The translations under genes were made by a program, and so were the position numbers. A model generated the notes under the pieces. It searched no databases and had not been told where the DNA came from. It was given only the letters and a program-made list of their open reading frames with translations. From Streptomyces violaceoruber (GTDB taxonomy: Bacteria; Actinomycetota; Actinomycetes; Streptomycetales; Streptomycetaceae), in contig JODI01000007.1 of the NCBI GenBank assembly GCA_000720805.1, forward strand, positions 62,001 to 126,000: DNA of 64,000 nt, written 5' to 3'. Below are positions 8,597 through 16,978 of this stretch, in pieces (position 1 is the first letter of the stretch; every line of letters starts with the position of its first letter).

Positions 8597-10267
8597 ATGA
8601 TGGCACGCGTGACACACCCGGTCCTGGATGCAGTGACGCCCGCCGGACGGTCGCCGGCGCGGTCGGGCAGGCGGTGGCTCGTGCCGGTCCTGGTGGTGCT
8701 GCTGCTCGCCCAGATGGCCGCCGCGATGGTGACGACGGCCGTCCAGCAGACGCCGACCATCGACGAACCGGTGTACGTCGCCACGGCCGCCGAGTACCTG
8801 CACGACCACCGGCTGCGCCACAACCCCGAGCATCCGCCGCTCGGCAAACTGGTCATCGCCACCGGGGTGGCGCTCGCCGATCCGCACGTCGACGCGTCCT
8901 TCACCGGCGACCAGAGCCTGCTCGGGCAGCACTTGCTGTACGAGTCCGGCAACGACCCGTGGCGGCTGATGCTGTGGGCGCGCCTCCCGGTCATCGCGCT
9001 GACGCTGCTGTTCGGGCTCGTCGTCCTCGCCTTCGCCCGCGAACTCGCCGGTGACGCGGGCGGGTTGGTGGCGCTCGCGCTGTACGCCTTCTCCCCCGAC
9101 GTCATCGCCCACGGCTCGCTGGCCACACTGGACGTTCCGGCGGCGGGGTTCCTGCTGACGTCGGTGTGGCTGCTGTGGCGGGCCCGCCGACGGCCGCGGC
9201 TGTACCTGCCGCTCGCCGGGGCGGCGCTCGGAGCGGCCCTCGCCACGAAGATGAACATGCTGGCGGCGGTTCCGGTGCTGCTGGCGCTGGCCGGTCTCTC
9301 GGTGTGGTGCGCCGACCCCGGCCGGCTTCGGGCCCGCCGCCGGACGCTGCTGCGGGCGGCCGCGGGAGCCGGCGTCGTCGCGCTGGCCGCGCTCGCCGTC
9401 GTCTGGGCGTCGTACCTGGCCGTCGATCCACGGCTGCGCTGGACGCCCGAGCAGCAGATCCCCACCGTGCGCGGGCTGCACGGACTGCTCGTCCGGCTGC
9501 TGCCGTTCCCGGAGGCCTTCCGGGACGGGATGCGCGTCCAGTTCCAACTGGAGAACCGGCCCTGGCAGGGCTTCCTGTTCGGCCGGCTGTACACCGGGTC
9601 CCTCTGGTACTACCTGCCGGCCGCCCTGCTGGTGAAGACCCCGCTCGGCATGCTCGCCCTGTGGACCGCCGGTGCCGTCGTGGTGTCGGCGGTGCGCGGG
9701 CTGCGGCCCTCGGCGCCGTACCTGCTCGCTCCCTCCGCCGTCCTACTGGCCGTGGCGATGGAGGGGGCGCGGGACTTCGGTACCCGCTACGTGGTCTTCC
9801 TCCCGATGTTCCTGGCGGTGGCCGCGGGCGGTGTCGTCCTCGTGCGGTGGCGGTGGGCGCCGCTCGTGACGGGGGCGCTGGTGCTGTTCGTCGCGGTGAG
9901 CTCGCTGCGGACGTATCCCTCCTATCTGCCGTACTCCAACGAGGCGTTCGGCGGGCCGGCCAAGACCCGGCTCAGGCTGCACGACTCCAACGTCGACTGG
10001 GGCCAGGACCTCGGCCGGCTCGCCGACCGGCTGCGCGAGCGATACCGCGGCGAGCGGATCTGGCTCGTGTACAAGGGCAGCGGCCTGCCGTCGTTCTACG
10101 GCATCGACGCGGGCGACCCACTTCGCGTGCCGCGGCAGGAGGTGCGCGGGCTGCTGGTCGTGTCGGACTCCGCGGCCGCCAAGGCGACCGGGCGGCTGGC
10201 CGAGTTGATCGACAGCAGTCGTCCGATCGACGAGGTCGGTCACTCGATCACGATCTACCGGCGGTGA
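8597..10267 (+). CDS. GT39-like (PMT/ArnT-type) membrane glycosyltransferase
   Basis: 556 residues, integral membrane protein with about ten hydrophobic segments, the first at about residues 28-48. The first extracellular loop carries TIDEPVYVATAAEYL, matching the acidic D-E motif that binds the lipid-linked sugar donor in GT39 enzymes, and HPPLGKL, the conserved motif after it. A soluble C-terminal part contains LRLHDSNVDWGQDL, seen in related bacterial proteins. It would transfer a sugar from a polyprenyl phosphate donor to an acceptor outside the membrane. Two ATGs (8597, 8600) and a GTG (8609) are possible starts; none has a strong ribosome binding site. Acceptor unknown. Confidence 0.85.
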   Translation: MMARVTHPVLDAVTPAGRSPARSGRRWLVPVLVVLLLAQMAAAMVTTAVQQTPTIDEPVYVATAAEYLHDHRLRHNPEHPPLGKLVIATGVALADPHVDASFTGDQSLLGQHLLYESGNDPWRLMLWARLPVIALTLLFGLVVLAFARELAGDAGGLVALALYAFSPDVIAHGSLATLDVPAAGFLLTSVWLLWRARRRPRLYLPLAGAALGAALATKMNMLAAVPVLLALAGLSVWCADPGRLRARRRTLLRAAAGAGVVALAALAVVWASYLAVDPRLRWTPEQQIPTVRGLHGLLVRLLPFPEAFRDGMRVQFQLENRPWQGFLFGRLYTGSLWYYLPAALLVKTPLGMLALWTAGAVVVSAVRGLRPSAPYLLAPSAVLLAVAMEGARDFGTRYVVFLPMFLAVAAGGVVLVRWRWAPLVTGALVLFVAVSSLRTYPSYLPYSNEAFGGPAKTRLRLHDSNVDWGQDLGRLADRLRERYRGERIWLVYKGSGLPSFYGIDAGDPLRVPRQEVRGLLVVSDSAAAKATGRLAELIDSSRPIDEVGHSITIYRR

Positions 10268-10283
10268 CGTGCCCACCAGAGGC

Positions 10284-10344
10284 CATGAGCCATGCGTGAC
10301 GGGTCATGAGTCATGTCATGCCATGTCATGTGTCATGCGTCATG
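10284..10344. repeat. Degenerate CATG repeat between convergent genes
   Basis: Nine copies of the palindromic tetranucleotide CATG occur within 61 bases (starting at 10284, 10291, 10305, 10312, 10317, 10322, 10327, 10334 and 10341), several as GTCATG or TCATG units 5-7 bases apart. It is confined to the gap between two convergent genes and is unlike the surrounding sequence. Replication slippage is the simplest explanation. Confidence 0.75.
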
Positions 10345-10361
10345 TCCTGCGCCTGAAGGGC

Positions 10362-10763
10362 CTAGTGGGTCACCTGGTGCAAGCCCTCGGCGCTCACGTG
10401 GTTCAGCACGCCGCTGTTCACGCGGTAGCGGCCGTTGGGCACGTCCGAGGACCGCGTGAGGTGCACGGTGAGCGGGCCCGCCCATTCGTAGCCCTTCTCC
10501 TCCGCGTGCCGCATCAGACTGTCCGTGAGTTCCTGACCGACACGGCTGCCCCGGCGCGTGAGCTCGTCGTGCACGTGCTCGGCGAGTTCCACCTCATAGG
10601 CGTTGGGGACCACGACCCGACTCTCGCTGCAGACGACCACGTTGCTGTCACACTCACGCCGCAACGCATCGACGAGTTCGACCGGTTCCTTGTCGACGAT
10701 CCGCGCCCACAGGGCCTCCCACCGGTTCTCCAGGGCCTGTTCCAGCGCGCTGATCGCGCTCAT
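10362..10763 (-). CDS. DUF3662 / FhaA N-terminal domain protein without FHA domain
   Basis: 133 residues. The whole protein resembles the N-terminal domain (DUF3662) of FhaA, the forkhead-associated scaffold in the cell-wall signalling cluster of actinobacteria: LENRWEALWARIV, then VVVPNAYEVELAEHVHDEL, then GYEWAGPLTVHLTRSSDVPNGRYRVNS-like sequence. The FHA phosphothreonine-binding domain that normally follows is absent and the frame ends cleanly at 10362. The ATG overlaps the stop of the upstream small gene by four bases, so the two are co-translated. A role as a stand-alone interaction module is inference. Confidence 0.85.
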   Translation of the reverse strand: MSAISALEQALENRWEALWARIVDKEPVELVDALRRECDSNVVVCSESRVVVPNAYEVELAEHVHDELTRRGSRVGQELTDSLMRHAEEKGYEWAGPLTVHLTRSSDVPNGRYRVNSGVLNHVSAEGLHQVTH

Positions 10764-10942
10764 TCACTCCTCCTCGAAGCCGTCGCGTCCTCGAAGTCGT
10801 CGGGCCTCACCTCGGCCTCTTCGAGGGCCTCCCGCATCGTGCGGCCGGTGGCGCCGGCCGCCTGCCGCGGGTTCTCCTCCCGCTGTTCCAGGAGTTCGTC
10901 CGTGGTCTGCGTCTTGGGGCGGTTCTCCTCGGGGACGGTCAT
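10760..10942 (-). CDS. Small acidic protein of 60 residues, coupled to the DUF3662 gene
   Basis: MTVPEENRPKTQTTDELLEQ and following residues form a short hydrophilic, Glu-rich protein without a membrane segment; the second half (TMREALEEAEVRPDDFEDA) is probably helical. Codon use fits Streptomyces. Its stop overlaps the start of the DUF3662 gene as ATGA, a strong sign that both are real and expressed together. Purine-rich GGAGCG lies eight bases before the ATG. I do not recognise the family; function unknown, possibly a partner of the adjacent FhaA-like domain. Confidence 0.65.
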   Translation of the reverse strand: MTVPEENRPKTQTTDELLEQREENPRQAAGATGRTMREALEEAEVRPDDFEDATASRRSE

Positions 10943-10981
10943 GAAGATCGCTCCTGTTGTCCGTCGGCTGTGATCGTCTGT

Positions 10982-11003
10982 GCCGGGCGGGTTCCCGCCC
11001 GGC
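10982..11003. other. Perfect 10-bp hairpin in divergent intergenic region
   Basis: GCCGGGCGGG (10982-10991) and CCCGCCCGGC (10994-11003) are perfectly complementary with only two bases between, so the inner pairs would open to form the loop. It lies between the 60-residue ORF (leftward) and the RpiR gene (rightward), about 40 bases before the former. It may be a leader structure or a terminator for read-through. Confidence 0.5.
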
Positions 11004-11117
11004 GTCCGCGTATCCGTCCTTCCTTCTCCCCGGCGGCCGGATGACGCCGCACAAGCCCTGGTCACCAGGGACGGTCGGCTATGTTGACTCCCTGTGGGAG
11101 ACAAAGGAGGCGCACCG

Positions 11118-12041
11118 GTGCCATCGCCGCAGCAGGCACGTGCACAGGCATCCTCGATCACCTCGGGCAGGACCGCACCGGAGGCGGAGGCCTCCCCGAC
11201 GTCCCAGCTCAGGGCACTCTTCGACCGGCCCCGGCTGTCCCCCGGTCAGCGCCGTATCGCCCAGTACCTGATCGAGCACATCACCGAGGCGGCCTTCCTG
11301 TCGATCACCGACCTCGCGGAGCGTGTCGGCGTCAGCCAGCCCTCGGTGACCCGGTTCGCGGCGGCGGTGGGCTTCAGCGGTTACCCCTCGCTGCGGGAGA
11401 AGCTCCAGTCGATCGCGCTCGGCGCCCTGGCCGGCGGTCCCACGGCGACGGAGGAGAACGGGAGCAACGAGCTCCAGGCGGCCGTCGACGCCGAGATCGA
11501 GAACCTGGAGAACCTGCGCCGGGACTTCGTCGATCCCGACCAGGTGATCGGTGTCGGCCGTGAACTGTCCCGGTCGACCCCGCTGACCGTGCTGGGCCTG
11601 CGCATCTCGGCGTCCCTGGCGGAGTACTTCGCGTACGCGGCACGCCGCGTCCATCCCGACGTACGGCTGGTGACGCGCGGCGGCAGCGTCGCCTACGACG
11701 CCCTGCTGCAGTCCCGGGAGGCCGGCGGCACCTGGGTACTGGCGTTCTCCATGCCCCGGCACGCCCAGGAGACCCTCACCGCCGTGCAGGTCGCCCGCAG
11801 CGCCGGGCTGAAGGTCGCGCTGGTCACCGACCTGGCGCTCGGACCGGTGGCCGACGAGGCGGACGCCGTGTTCGCCACCGGCACCGGCTCGCGCCTGGTC
11901 TTCGACTCCTACGCCGCCCCGGGCGTGATGGCCGCCGCGCTGCTCCAGGCCATGACCGACGCGGACCCGGAACGCACCCAGGCGCGGCTGGAGGAGTACG
12001 AGCAGATCTCCGACCAGCACCAGTTCTTCCTCCGGGACTGA
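11118..12041 (+). CDS. RpiR/MurR-family transcriptional regulator with SIS domain
   Basis: 307 residues. The N-terminal helix-turn-helix (HTH_6) reads ITDLAERVGVSQPSVTRFAAAVGF and is followed by a C-terminal SIS domain (about residues 135-270) that binds phosphosugars. I chose the GTG at 11118 because a perfect AAAGGAGG lies seven bases upstream; an upstream in-frame GTG at 11094 would place that site inside the gene. Regulators of this family sense sugar phosphates or cell-wall amino sugars. No obvious sugar operon touches it; an 18-base palindrome lies 64 bases after its stop and might be one of its sites. Confidence 0.88.
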   Translation: MPSPQQARAQASSITSGRTAPEAEASPTSQLRALFDRPRLSPGQRRIAQYLIEHITEAAFLSITDLAERVGVSQPSVTRFAAAVGFSGYPSLREKLQSIALGALAGGPTATEENGSNELQAAVDAEIENLENLRRDFVDPDQVIGVGRELSRSTPLTVLGLRISASLAEYFAYAARRVHPDVRLVTRGGSVAYDALLQSREAGGTWVLAFSMPRHAQETLTAVQVARSAGLKVALVTDLALGPVADEADAVFATGTGSRLVFDSYAAPGVMAAALLQAMTDADPERTQARLEEYEQISDQHQFFLRD

Positions 12042-12363
12042 TCCTCACCCTCTCCTCGCTCACTCCTCACACAGGACAGACCGGGATCAGCCGCCTCAAA
12101 TCACGCATGAATGTTTTCATGCTCCTTGCAAAGTGGACGGCATATATAAATACTGCTCACGGATCGCACCCCGGGCCGCACCGGGACACGTTCCACACCC
12201 GCGGACACCGCGGCCGCCGTCTCCTACCCGCGTCGGCGCCTGGGGTGTTCGGCCGGGCATCGCCTGCGCGAGCGCCCGTGGCGGCCCCGGTCATCCCCGG
12301 GTCGGGGCCGCCGCCACCTCGTCGGACCACCCTCACGACGCCGCACAACCGGAGGCGATGACC
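12042..12363. other. Intergenic region with AT-rich island
   Basis: This 322-base gap separates the RpiR gene from a small conserved-looking gene. Its first third holds an AT-rich island (12095-12155) with the palindrome listed separately and a TTGCAA...CATATATAAATAC stretch that could be a promoter for the downstream gene, although the spacing between the boxes is shorter than the usual 17 bases. The remainder is ordinary GC-rich DNA with no supported gene. Confidence 0.5.
12105..12122. promoter_or_regulatory. 18-base perfect palindrome, candidate RpiR operator
   Basis: GCATGAA (12105-12111) and TTCATGC (12116-12122) are perfect inverted arms around TGTT. Dyads of this size with TGAA/TTCA arms suit RpiR-type dimers. 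The nearest regulator gene is the RpiR gene 64 bases upstream. It lies before a promoter-like AT-rich stretch. Confidence 0.45.
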
Positions 12364-12738
12364 ATGCCCCTGACGACGACGCGCATCAGCCCGGACTGGC
12401 CGTGCCAGGTCAAGACCCCCGGCAGCTACGACTGGGAACGCTCGGCGGCCAAGTGGCTGCGCGAACTGGTTCCGGCACGCTACGCCAGCTACCCGGCGCT
12501 GATCCGCCACCCCGTGCTGCTCGCCCGGCACGCGCAGATCCAGGTCCAGCACGAGATCCGGGTCGCCCGCACCGCCCTGCAGACGGCCCGGGCCGATCTG
12601 CCCGGCCTCGGCCTCCCGGAGTCGGTCATCGAGCACACGATCAAGCTGTACGCGGCGGAAGTCCTGCAGCTCCAGCACATCGCGCGCAGCGTCCGGGCGG
12701 TCACCCAGGCCCTGGTGGACCACGCCCACGGTCGCTGA
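12364..12738 (+). CDS. Hypothetical protein of 124 residues
   Basis: A short soluble protein with no signal peptide or membrane segment. It starts MPLTTTRISPDWPCQV and is mostly amphipathic helix (ARTALQTARADLPG, then VIEHTIKLYAAEVLQLQHIA), so a helical bundle is likely. I prefer the ATG at 12364, eight bases after GGAGG (12351-12355); the ATG at 12358 is too close to it. Codon use is typical of the region. I do not recognise the family. Confidence 0.75.
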   Translation: MPLTTTRISPDWPCQVKTPGSYDWERSAAKWLRELVPARYASYPALIRHPVLLARHAQIQVQHEIRVARTALQTARADLPGLGLPESVIEHTIKLYAAEVLQLQHIARSVRAVTQALVDHAHGR

Positions 12739-12810
12739 CACCCCGGTTGCCCCGCACCTTCCCACGCCCACGGGGCATGACCCGCCTCCCCCGTGGCACC
12801 CGTGGCGAAC

Positions 12811-13377
12811 ATGAGCACCACCGAAGTGCGGCGCGGCGAGCCGATCACCACGGTCCTCACCTGGCAGGTGCGCCCCGGCCATGAGCACGAGTTCGAGCAG
12901 TGGACGCACGGGATCGCCGACTGCGCCAGACGGTTCCCGGGCAACGAGGGCGTCTCGTGGCTGCGCCCGGAGGACGGTCACCGCTTCCACGCGGTGCTGC
13001 GCTGGTCCGATCCGCACCGGCTCGCCGCCTGGCTGGAGTCGGACGAGCGGGCCGCCTGGCACCGCCGGATCGAGGGGATCGCCACGGAACTCGGCAGCGA
13101 ACGCCAGTCGACGACCGGGATGGAGGCCTGGTTCAGCCTGCCCGGCACGACCGTGCAGTCCCCGCCCCGGTGGAAGATGGTGCTCACCACCTTCCTCGGC
13201 GCCTATCCGTTCACACTGCTGATCCAGTGGCTGGTGACACCCTCCACCACCGCCTGGCCCCTGCCGCTGCGCGCCGCCGTCTTCCCGGTGGTGCTCCTGC
13301 CCGTGCTGACGTACCTCGTGATGCCGTCGCTCAGCCGCCTGCTGCGGCTGTGGCTGTACCGCTCGCCGGACAGCTGA
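12811..13377 (+). CDS. Antibiotic biosynthesis monooxygenase-domain membrane protein
   Basis: 188 residues. The N-terminal ~100 residues form an ABM (dimeric ferredoxin-like barrel) domain: TTVLTWQVRPGHEHEFEQW, then FHAVLRWSDPHRLAAWLES. The C-terminus carries two hydrophobic segments (about 119-139 and 147-172) with a short basic tail, so the domain is tethered to the cytoplasmic membrane. Stand-alone ABM domains can be small quinone-forming oxygenases; membrane-bound ones are of unknown role. The ATG at 12811 is preferred; a GTG at 12793 is possible, and neither has a clear ribosome binding site. Confidence 0.8.
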   Translation: MSTTEVRRGEPITTVLTWQVRPGHEHEFEQWTHGIADCARRFPGNEGVSWLRPEDGHRFHAVLRWSDPHRLAAWLESDERAAWHRRIEGIATELGSERQSTTGMEAWFSLPGTTVQSPPRWKMVLTTFLGAYPFTLLIQWLVTPSTTAWPLPLRAAVFPVVLLPVLTYLVMPSLSRLLRLWLYRSPDS

Positions 13378-13601
13378 GGACGCCGGGGCGGGGGTGAGCC
13401 GGTCCGGTTGTGAGTGGATGATCGGCCGGGTGTGCGGGTGAGCGGGCCGGATCGGTGGGCCCGCCGTGGAAGGCCGGTGACCGCCGCCCGCATCGGTGCG
13501 CGGTTCCGGAGACAGGATCCGGCGGCCCCCGCCCTCGCGGGCGCGGAATCCCCGCATCCGCACCCGCGATCGAAGCGCCCGCGATGTGCCATGCTCAACG
13601 C

Positions 13602-16031
13602 GTGACGAGCAAGCCCGCCACCCCCGCCGAGCACGGCGCCGCCCCCGACACGGGAGCGCTGGCGCAGGTGGTTGCCCGGCAGCGGGCGGAGATGGAACGG
13701 CTACGGGCCCAGGCGGCGACGGCGGCCGTCCTCGAGCGGGCCAAGGGCGCCCTGATGGCGCTGACCGGATGCACCCCGGACGCGGCCGGCGAGGAGCTGC
13801 TGCACCGTGCGAAGGCCGCGCACCGCACGTTGCTGGAGGAGTGCTGGATCATCCTCGGCGGTCTGGTGCCCCCGTTGCGCGCCGCCGTACCGGACCCCGG
13901 CCCCGTCGCCGCCGGCGACTCGTCGGCCGACGCGGTCGGCGCCGGTGGTCCGGCCCCCTGGGACGGGACGGACACCGGCGACGCCGAGGACGACGACTTC
14001 GCCGTCCTCGGCCGCCTCGGTGAGGCGCTGGCCCGGGTCGACACCCCGCAGGAGCTCGCCCGCTGCCTGCTGGAACACCTGGCGCGGGACATGGAGGCCG
14101 ACGCGGTCATGCTCTACCGGCGGCTGCCCGCCGGCGGACTCCGGCTGATCGGACACGCCGGCATCGACGACACCCTCGCCGCCCAGTGGTGCCAGGTGCC
14201 ACCGCTGAGCGGCATCGCCGCGCTGGACGCCCTGCGGGCGGGCCGGCCGCGCTGGCTGGAGAACATCGACGGGGACCGGGAGCGGTATCTGCTCATCGGA
14301 GATCCACCCGAGCGCTGGGGCTCCCGCGCCTGGCTGCCCGTGCCCGTCGGCGACACCACCGACGTCTGCGTCGGCGTCCTGCGGGCCCGGGGCGGTCCGT
14401 TCGGTCCCACGGTGCGGCGGCTGCTGCGGGCGGTGGCCCGGCTGTGCGCCGGACGGCTGCGCGCGTTCGGCGCCCCGCAGGACCAGGACCCCGCGGGCGC
14501 GGGCGACGCCGCTCAGGCCGTCTTCGGTTCGCTGCCGGGGGCGGCGATGCTGCTGACGCCGCTGCGGGCGCTGTCCGGGGAGGTCGAGGACTACCGTATC
14601 GACGCCGCCACGGCGGACGCGGTCGACATCGTCGGCCGGACGGGCGGCGAACTGGTCGGCCGCAGGCTCCTGGAGTGCTTCCCGAGCATGGCCGGCGAGC
14701 AGCTGTGGGAAGGCTGTCTGAGCACCCTGGACACCGGGGAGCCGTACGAGCGAGAGCCCTTCGCCCACGAGGAGGTCGTGGCCGGCGCCGCGGGCGTCTC
14801 CCGCTACTCGATACGGGCGGCCCGGCTGGGCGGCGGACTGGTCCTCACCTGGATCAGGCGCGAGTCCTCGGACCGGCAGGAGCAGCGGCTGTCGGACGTA
14901 CAGCGGCTGGGCAACCTGGGCTGGGCGAACTGGCACCTGGTCTCCGACGAGGACAGCTGGTCCTCCCAGGTCTTCGCCATCTTCGACCGCGACCCGGCCG
15001 AGGGCCCCATCCCCCTCACCGACCTGCCGGCCCACGCACTGCCCGAGGACGCCCCGTCGCTGGCCCGGGCGATCCGCGAACTCGTACGCACGGGGCGGCC
15101 GTTCGACGTGCCGTTCCGGATCAGGGCGGGCGGCGGGCTCCGTCATCTGCGGGCCGTCGCCGAGGCGGTGGCGGACGTCGACGGCACCCCCGTCGAGGTG
15201 CACGGCTTCGTCCAGGACCTCACCGCACAGCGCAGCGTCGAGCTCGCCCTGGTGGAGAGCGAGCAGGAGATCCTCGCCCAGCACGGCGTGCTGCGCGCCG
15301 AGCGGACGCTGGCCGCCCGCCTGCAGCACGCGCTGCTGCCGCTGCCCACCCGCCCGGTGCGGCTGGCAGGGCTGCGGGTCGAGGTCGCCTATCTGCCCGC
15401 CCAGTCGGGGCTGCACGTCGGCGGTGACTGGTTCAGCGCCATCGAACTGCCCGACGGCGACGCCCTGTTCGTGGTGGGTGACGTCGCCGGTCACGGCATC
15501 GACGCCGTCGCCACGATGGCCCAGCTGCGCTTCACCGCCAAGGGCATGGTGATCACCGGATCCTCGCTGACCGGCGCGCTGGCCCGGCTCAACGCCCTGC
15601 TGCTGCACTCGCGGGACTCCCACGGCACCGCGACCATGGTGCTGGCCCGCTACACCGCCGCCGAGCGCCGCCTGGTGTGGGCGCAGGCCGGTCATCCGCC
15701 GCCGTTGCTGCTGCGCGACGGCGAGGTGCGCTTCCTCGGCCGCCCGCGCGGGATGCTGCTCGGGGCGAGCCCGGCACCGATCTACGAGGAGGCCGACTGC
15801 CGCCTGCGGCCGGGCGACCGGCTCCTGCTGTACACGGACGGGCTGGTGGAACGCCCCACGGAGGGCATCGACCTGGGCCTGGAGCGGCTCGCCGAGGCCG
15901 TCGTGGCCCATCGCGAGAGCGGTCCCGGTTCCCTGGCAGCGCTGCTCGCCACGGTGCTGGAGGAAGAGCGACGGGACGACGTCTGTGTCGTCGACATCCA
16001 GGTGCCCGGCGAGCCCGACAAACCGGAGTGA
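13602..16031 (+). CDS. ANTAR-GAF-PAS-SpoIIE (PP2C) serine/threonine phosphatase
   Basis: 809 residues. The first ~90 residues resemble an ANTAR RNA-binding domain (LERAKGALMALTGCTPDAAG, then LLHRAKAAHRTLLEEC). A GAF-like domain follows (about 135-285), then PAS-like regions (about 310-540), and a SpoIIE phosphatase domain from about residue 580 with GGDWFSAIE, GDVAGHGIDAVAT and YTDGLVERPTEG, giving the Asp ligands for two Mn/Mg ions. Such enzymes dephosphorylate anti-anti-sigma factors in the cytoplasm. The GTG at 13602 has no Shine-Dalgarno sequence but a CATGCT -10-like box seven bases upstream, so the message is probably leaderless. The input signal is unknown. Confidence 0.88.
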   Translation: MTSKPATPAEHGAAPDTGALAQVVARQRAEMERLRAQAATAAVLERAKGALMALTGCTPDAAGEELLHRAKAAHRTLLEECWIILGGLVPPLRAAVPDPGPVAAGDSSADAVGAGGPAPWDGTDTGDAEDDDFAVLGRLGEALARVDTPQELARCLLEHLARDMEADAVMLYRRLPAGGLRLIGHAGIDDTLAAQWCQVPPLSGIAALDALRAGRPRWLENIDGDRERYLLIGDPPERWGSRAWLPVPVGDTTDVCVGVLRARGGPFGPTVRRLLRAVARLCAGRLRAFGAPQDQDPAGAGDAAQAVFGSLPGAAMLLTPLRALSGEVEDYRIDAATADAVDIVGRTGGELVGRRLLECFPSMAGEQLWEGCLSTLDTGEPYEREPFAHEEVVAGAAGVSRYSIRAARLGGGLVLTWIRRESSDRQEQRLSDVQRLGNLGWANWHLVSDEDSWSSQVFAIFDRDPAEGPIPLTDLPAHALPEDAPSLARAIRELVRTGRPFDVPFRIRAGGGLRHLRAVAEAVADVDGTPVEVHGFVQDLTAQRSVELALVESEQEILAQHGVLRAERTLAARLQHALLPLPTRPVRLAGLRVEVAYLPAQSGLHVGGDWFSAIELPDGDALFVVGDVAGHGIDAVATMAQLRFTAKGMVITGSSLTGALARLNALLLHSRDSHGTATMVLARYTAAERRLVWAQAGHPPPLLLRDGEVRFLGRPRGMLLGASPAPIYEEADCRLRPGDRLLLYTDGLVERPTEGIDLGLERLAEAVVAHRESGPGSLAALLATVLEEERRDDVCVVDIQVPGEPDKPE

Positions 16032-16115
16032 CAGCCGCCGCCGATCCCGGCGTGACGTGAATCAAGCGGATCAGGCGGCCGGGTCGTCCCGGCCCGCTCA
16101 GTCGACGCGGTCCGC

Positions 16116-16217
16116 TCAGTCGTCGTCGCGGTGCCTCCAGTACCAGAACACGCCCACGACGAGGGCCAGCAGGAACACCGCGGGCAGCACCAGGCCCGGG
16201 ATACGGGAGCCGCTCAT
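16116..16217 (-). CDS. Small single-span membrane protein (33 residues)
   Basis: The frame reads MSGSRIPGLVLPAVFLLALV, continues as one hydrophobic segment to about residue 26, and ends in a charged WRHRDDD tail. A GAAGG lies about nine bases before the ATG. The composition is what a real one-helix membrane peptide would show, and the gap between its neighbours is otherwise empty. Such short ORFs are hard to prove; no family recognised. Confidence 0.45.
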   Translation of the reverse strand: MSGSRIPGLVLPAVFLLALVVGVFWYWRHRDDD

Positions 16218-16345
16218 CGGCGTGGCCTTCGGTTCAGGACGTTCGTAACCCCTGACAGGGGGTTGCCCATGGTGACGTCCGGACATCCCTCGCCACGCGG
16301 ACTTTCCCGACACGTTGCCCGCCGTTCGAGTACCGGGGCACCACG

Positions 16346-16837
16346 TCAGTCGGCCGGGTGACCCGGCGGGATGTCGACCGCGTCCGCGAGCCGCAGCAGC
16401 GACCCCCCGTCGCCGCCGTCCCGCCCGCCGCCCGCCACCGGGTCGAGGACGTACCCGACGTGGTCGCCCGCGTCGGCCCGCAGCGTGACCGCGCCGACGT
16501 ACCAGGCCGCCGCGTCCTCCAGGACGACGGCCCCCTCGGGCCCCTCCCGCCAGCGGACGTGGGCGAACTTGTCCGTGTCGTCGCCGGTGCGGGAGCCGAA
16601 CAGCTCGGCCAGTTCCCGCTGTTCGCGGGTGAGCAGATGCACGGCGAGGTGCCGGGCCGACCCCGCCACCCGGCAGGTGCGGTTCGCCTTGGACAGCCAC
16701 ACCACGAAGCGCTGGGGACGGATGGAGCACTGGGACGAGAAGCCGACCAGGCACCCGGCCCGCACTCCGTCCGCCACGGCCGTCACCACGCACATGTCGG
16801 GGTTCAGCCGGTCGATGAACGCGTCCACGTCCGCCAT
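16346..16837 (-). CDS. Flavin reductase-like domain protein
   Basis: 163 residues with the FMN-binding split-barrel pattern of flavin reductases: MCVVTAVADGVRAGCLVGFS, then SIRPQRFVVWLSKANRTCRV, then LAVHLLTREQRELAELFG and a C-terminal half with LRADAGDHVGYVLDPV. These proteins reduce FMN with NAD(P)H or bind flavin as stand-alone oxidoreductases in the cytoplasm. The ATG at 16837 has GGAG six bases upstream; an upstream in-frame ATG at 16861 is less likely. No neighbour suggests a partner monooxygenase. Confidence 0.85.
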   Translation of the reverse strand: MADVDAFIDRLNPDMCVVTAVADGVRAGCLVGFSSQCSIRPQRFVVWLSKANRTCRVAGSARHLAVHLLTREQRELAELFGSRTGDDTDKFAHVRWREGPEGAVVLEDAAAWYVGAVTLRADAGDHVGYVLDPVAGGGRDGGDGGSLLRLADAVDIPPGHPAD

Positions 16838-16978
16838 GCTCGCTCCGTTCGCTCGTCCCAACGCCCACGGCCGATGTCTCGGCCCGGCTCACCGGCCCGG
16901 GTACCTCTCGGCCCGGCTCACCGCGGCCCGGGTACCCACGCGAGGCGGATTCCGTCCCGGGAAGCAGGCGGCCCGCTG

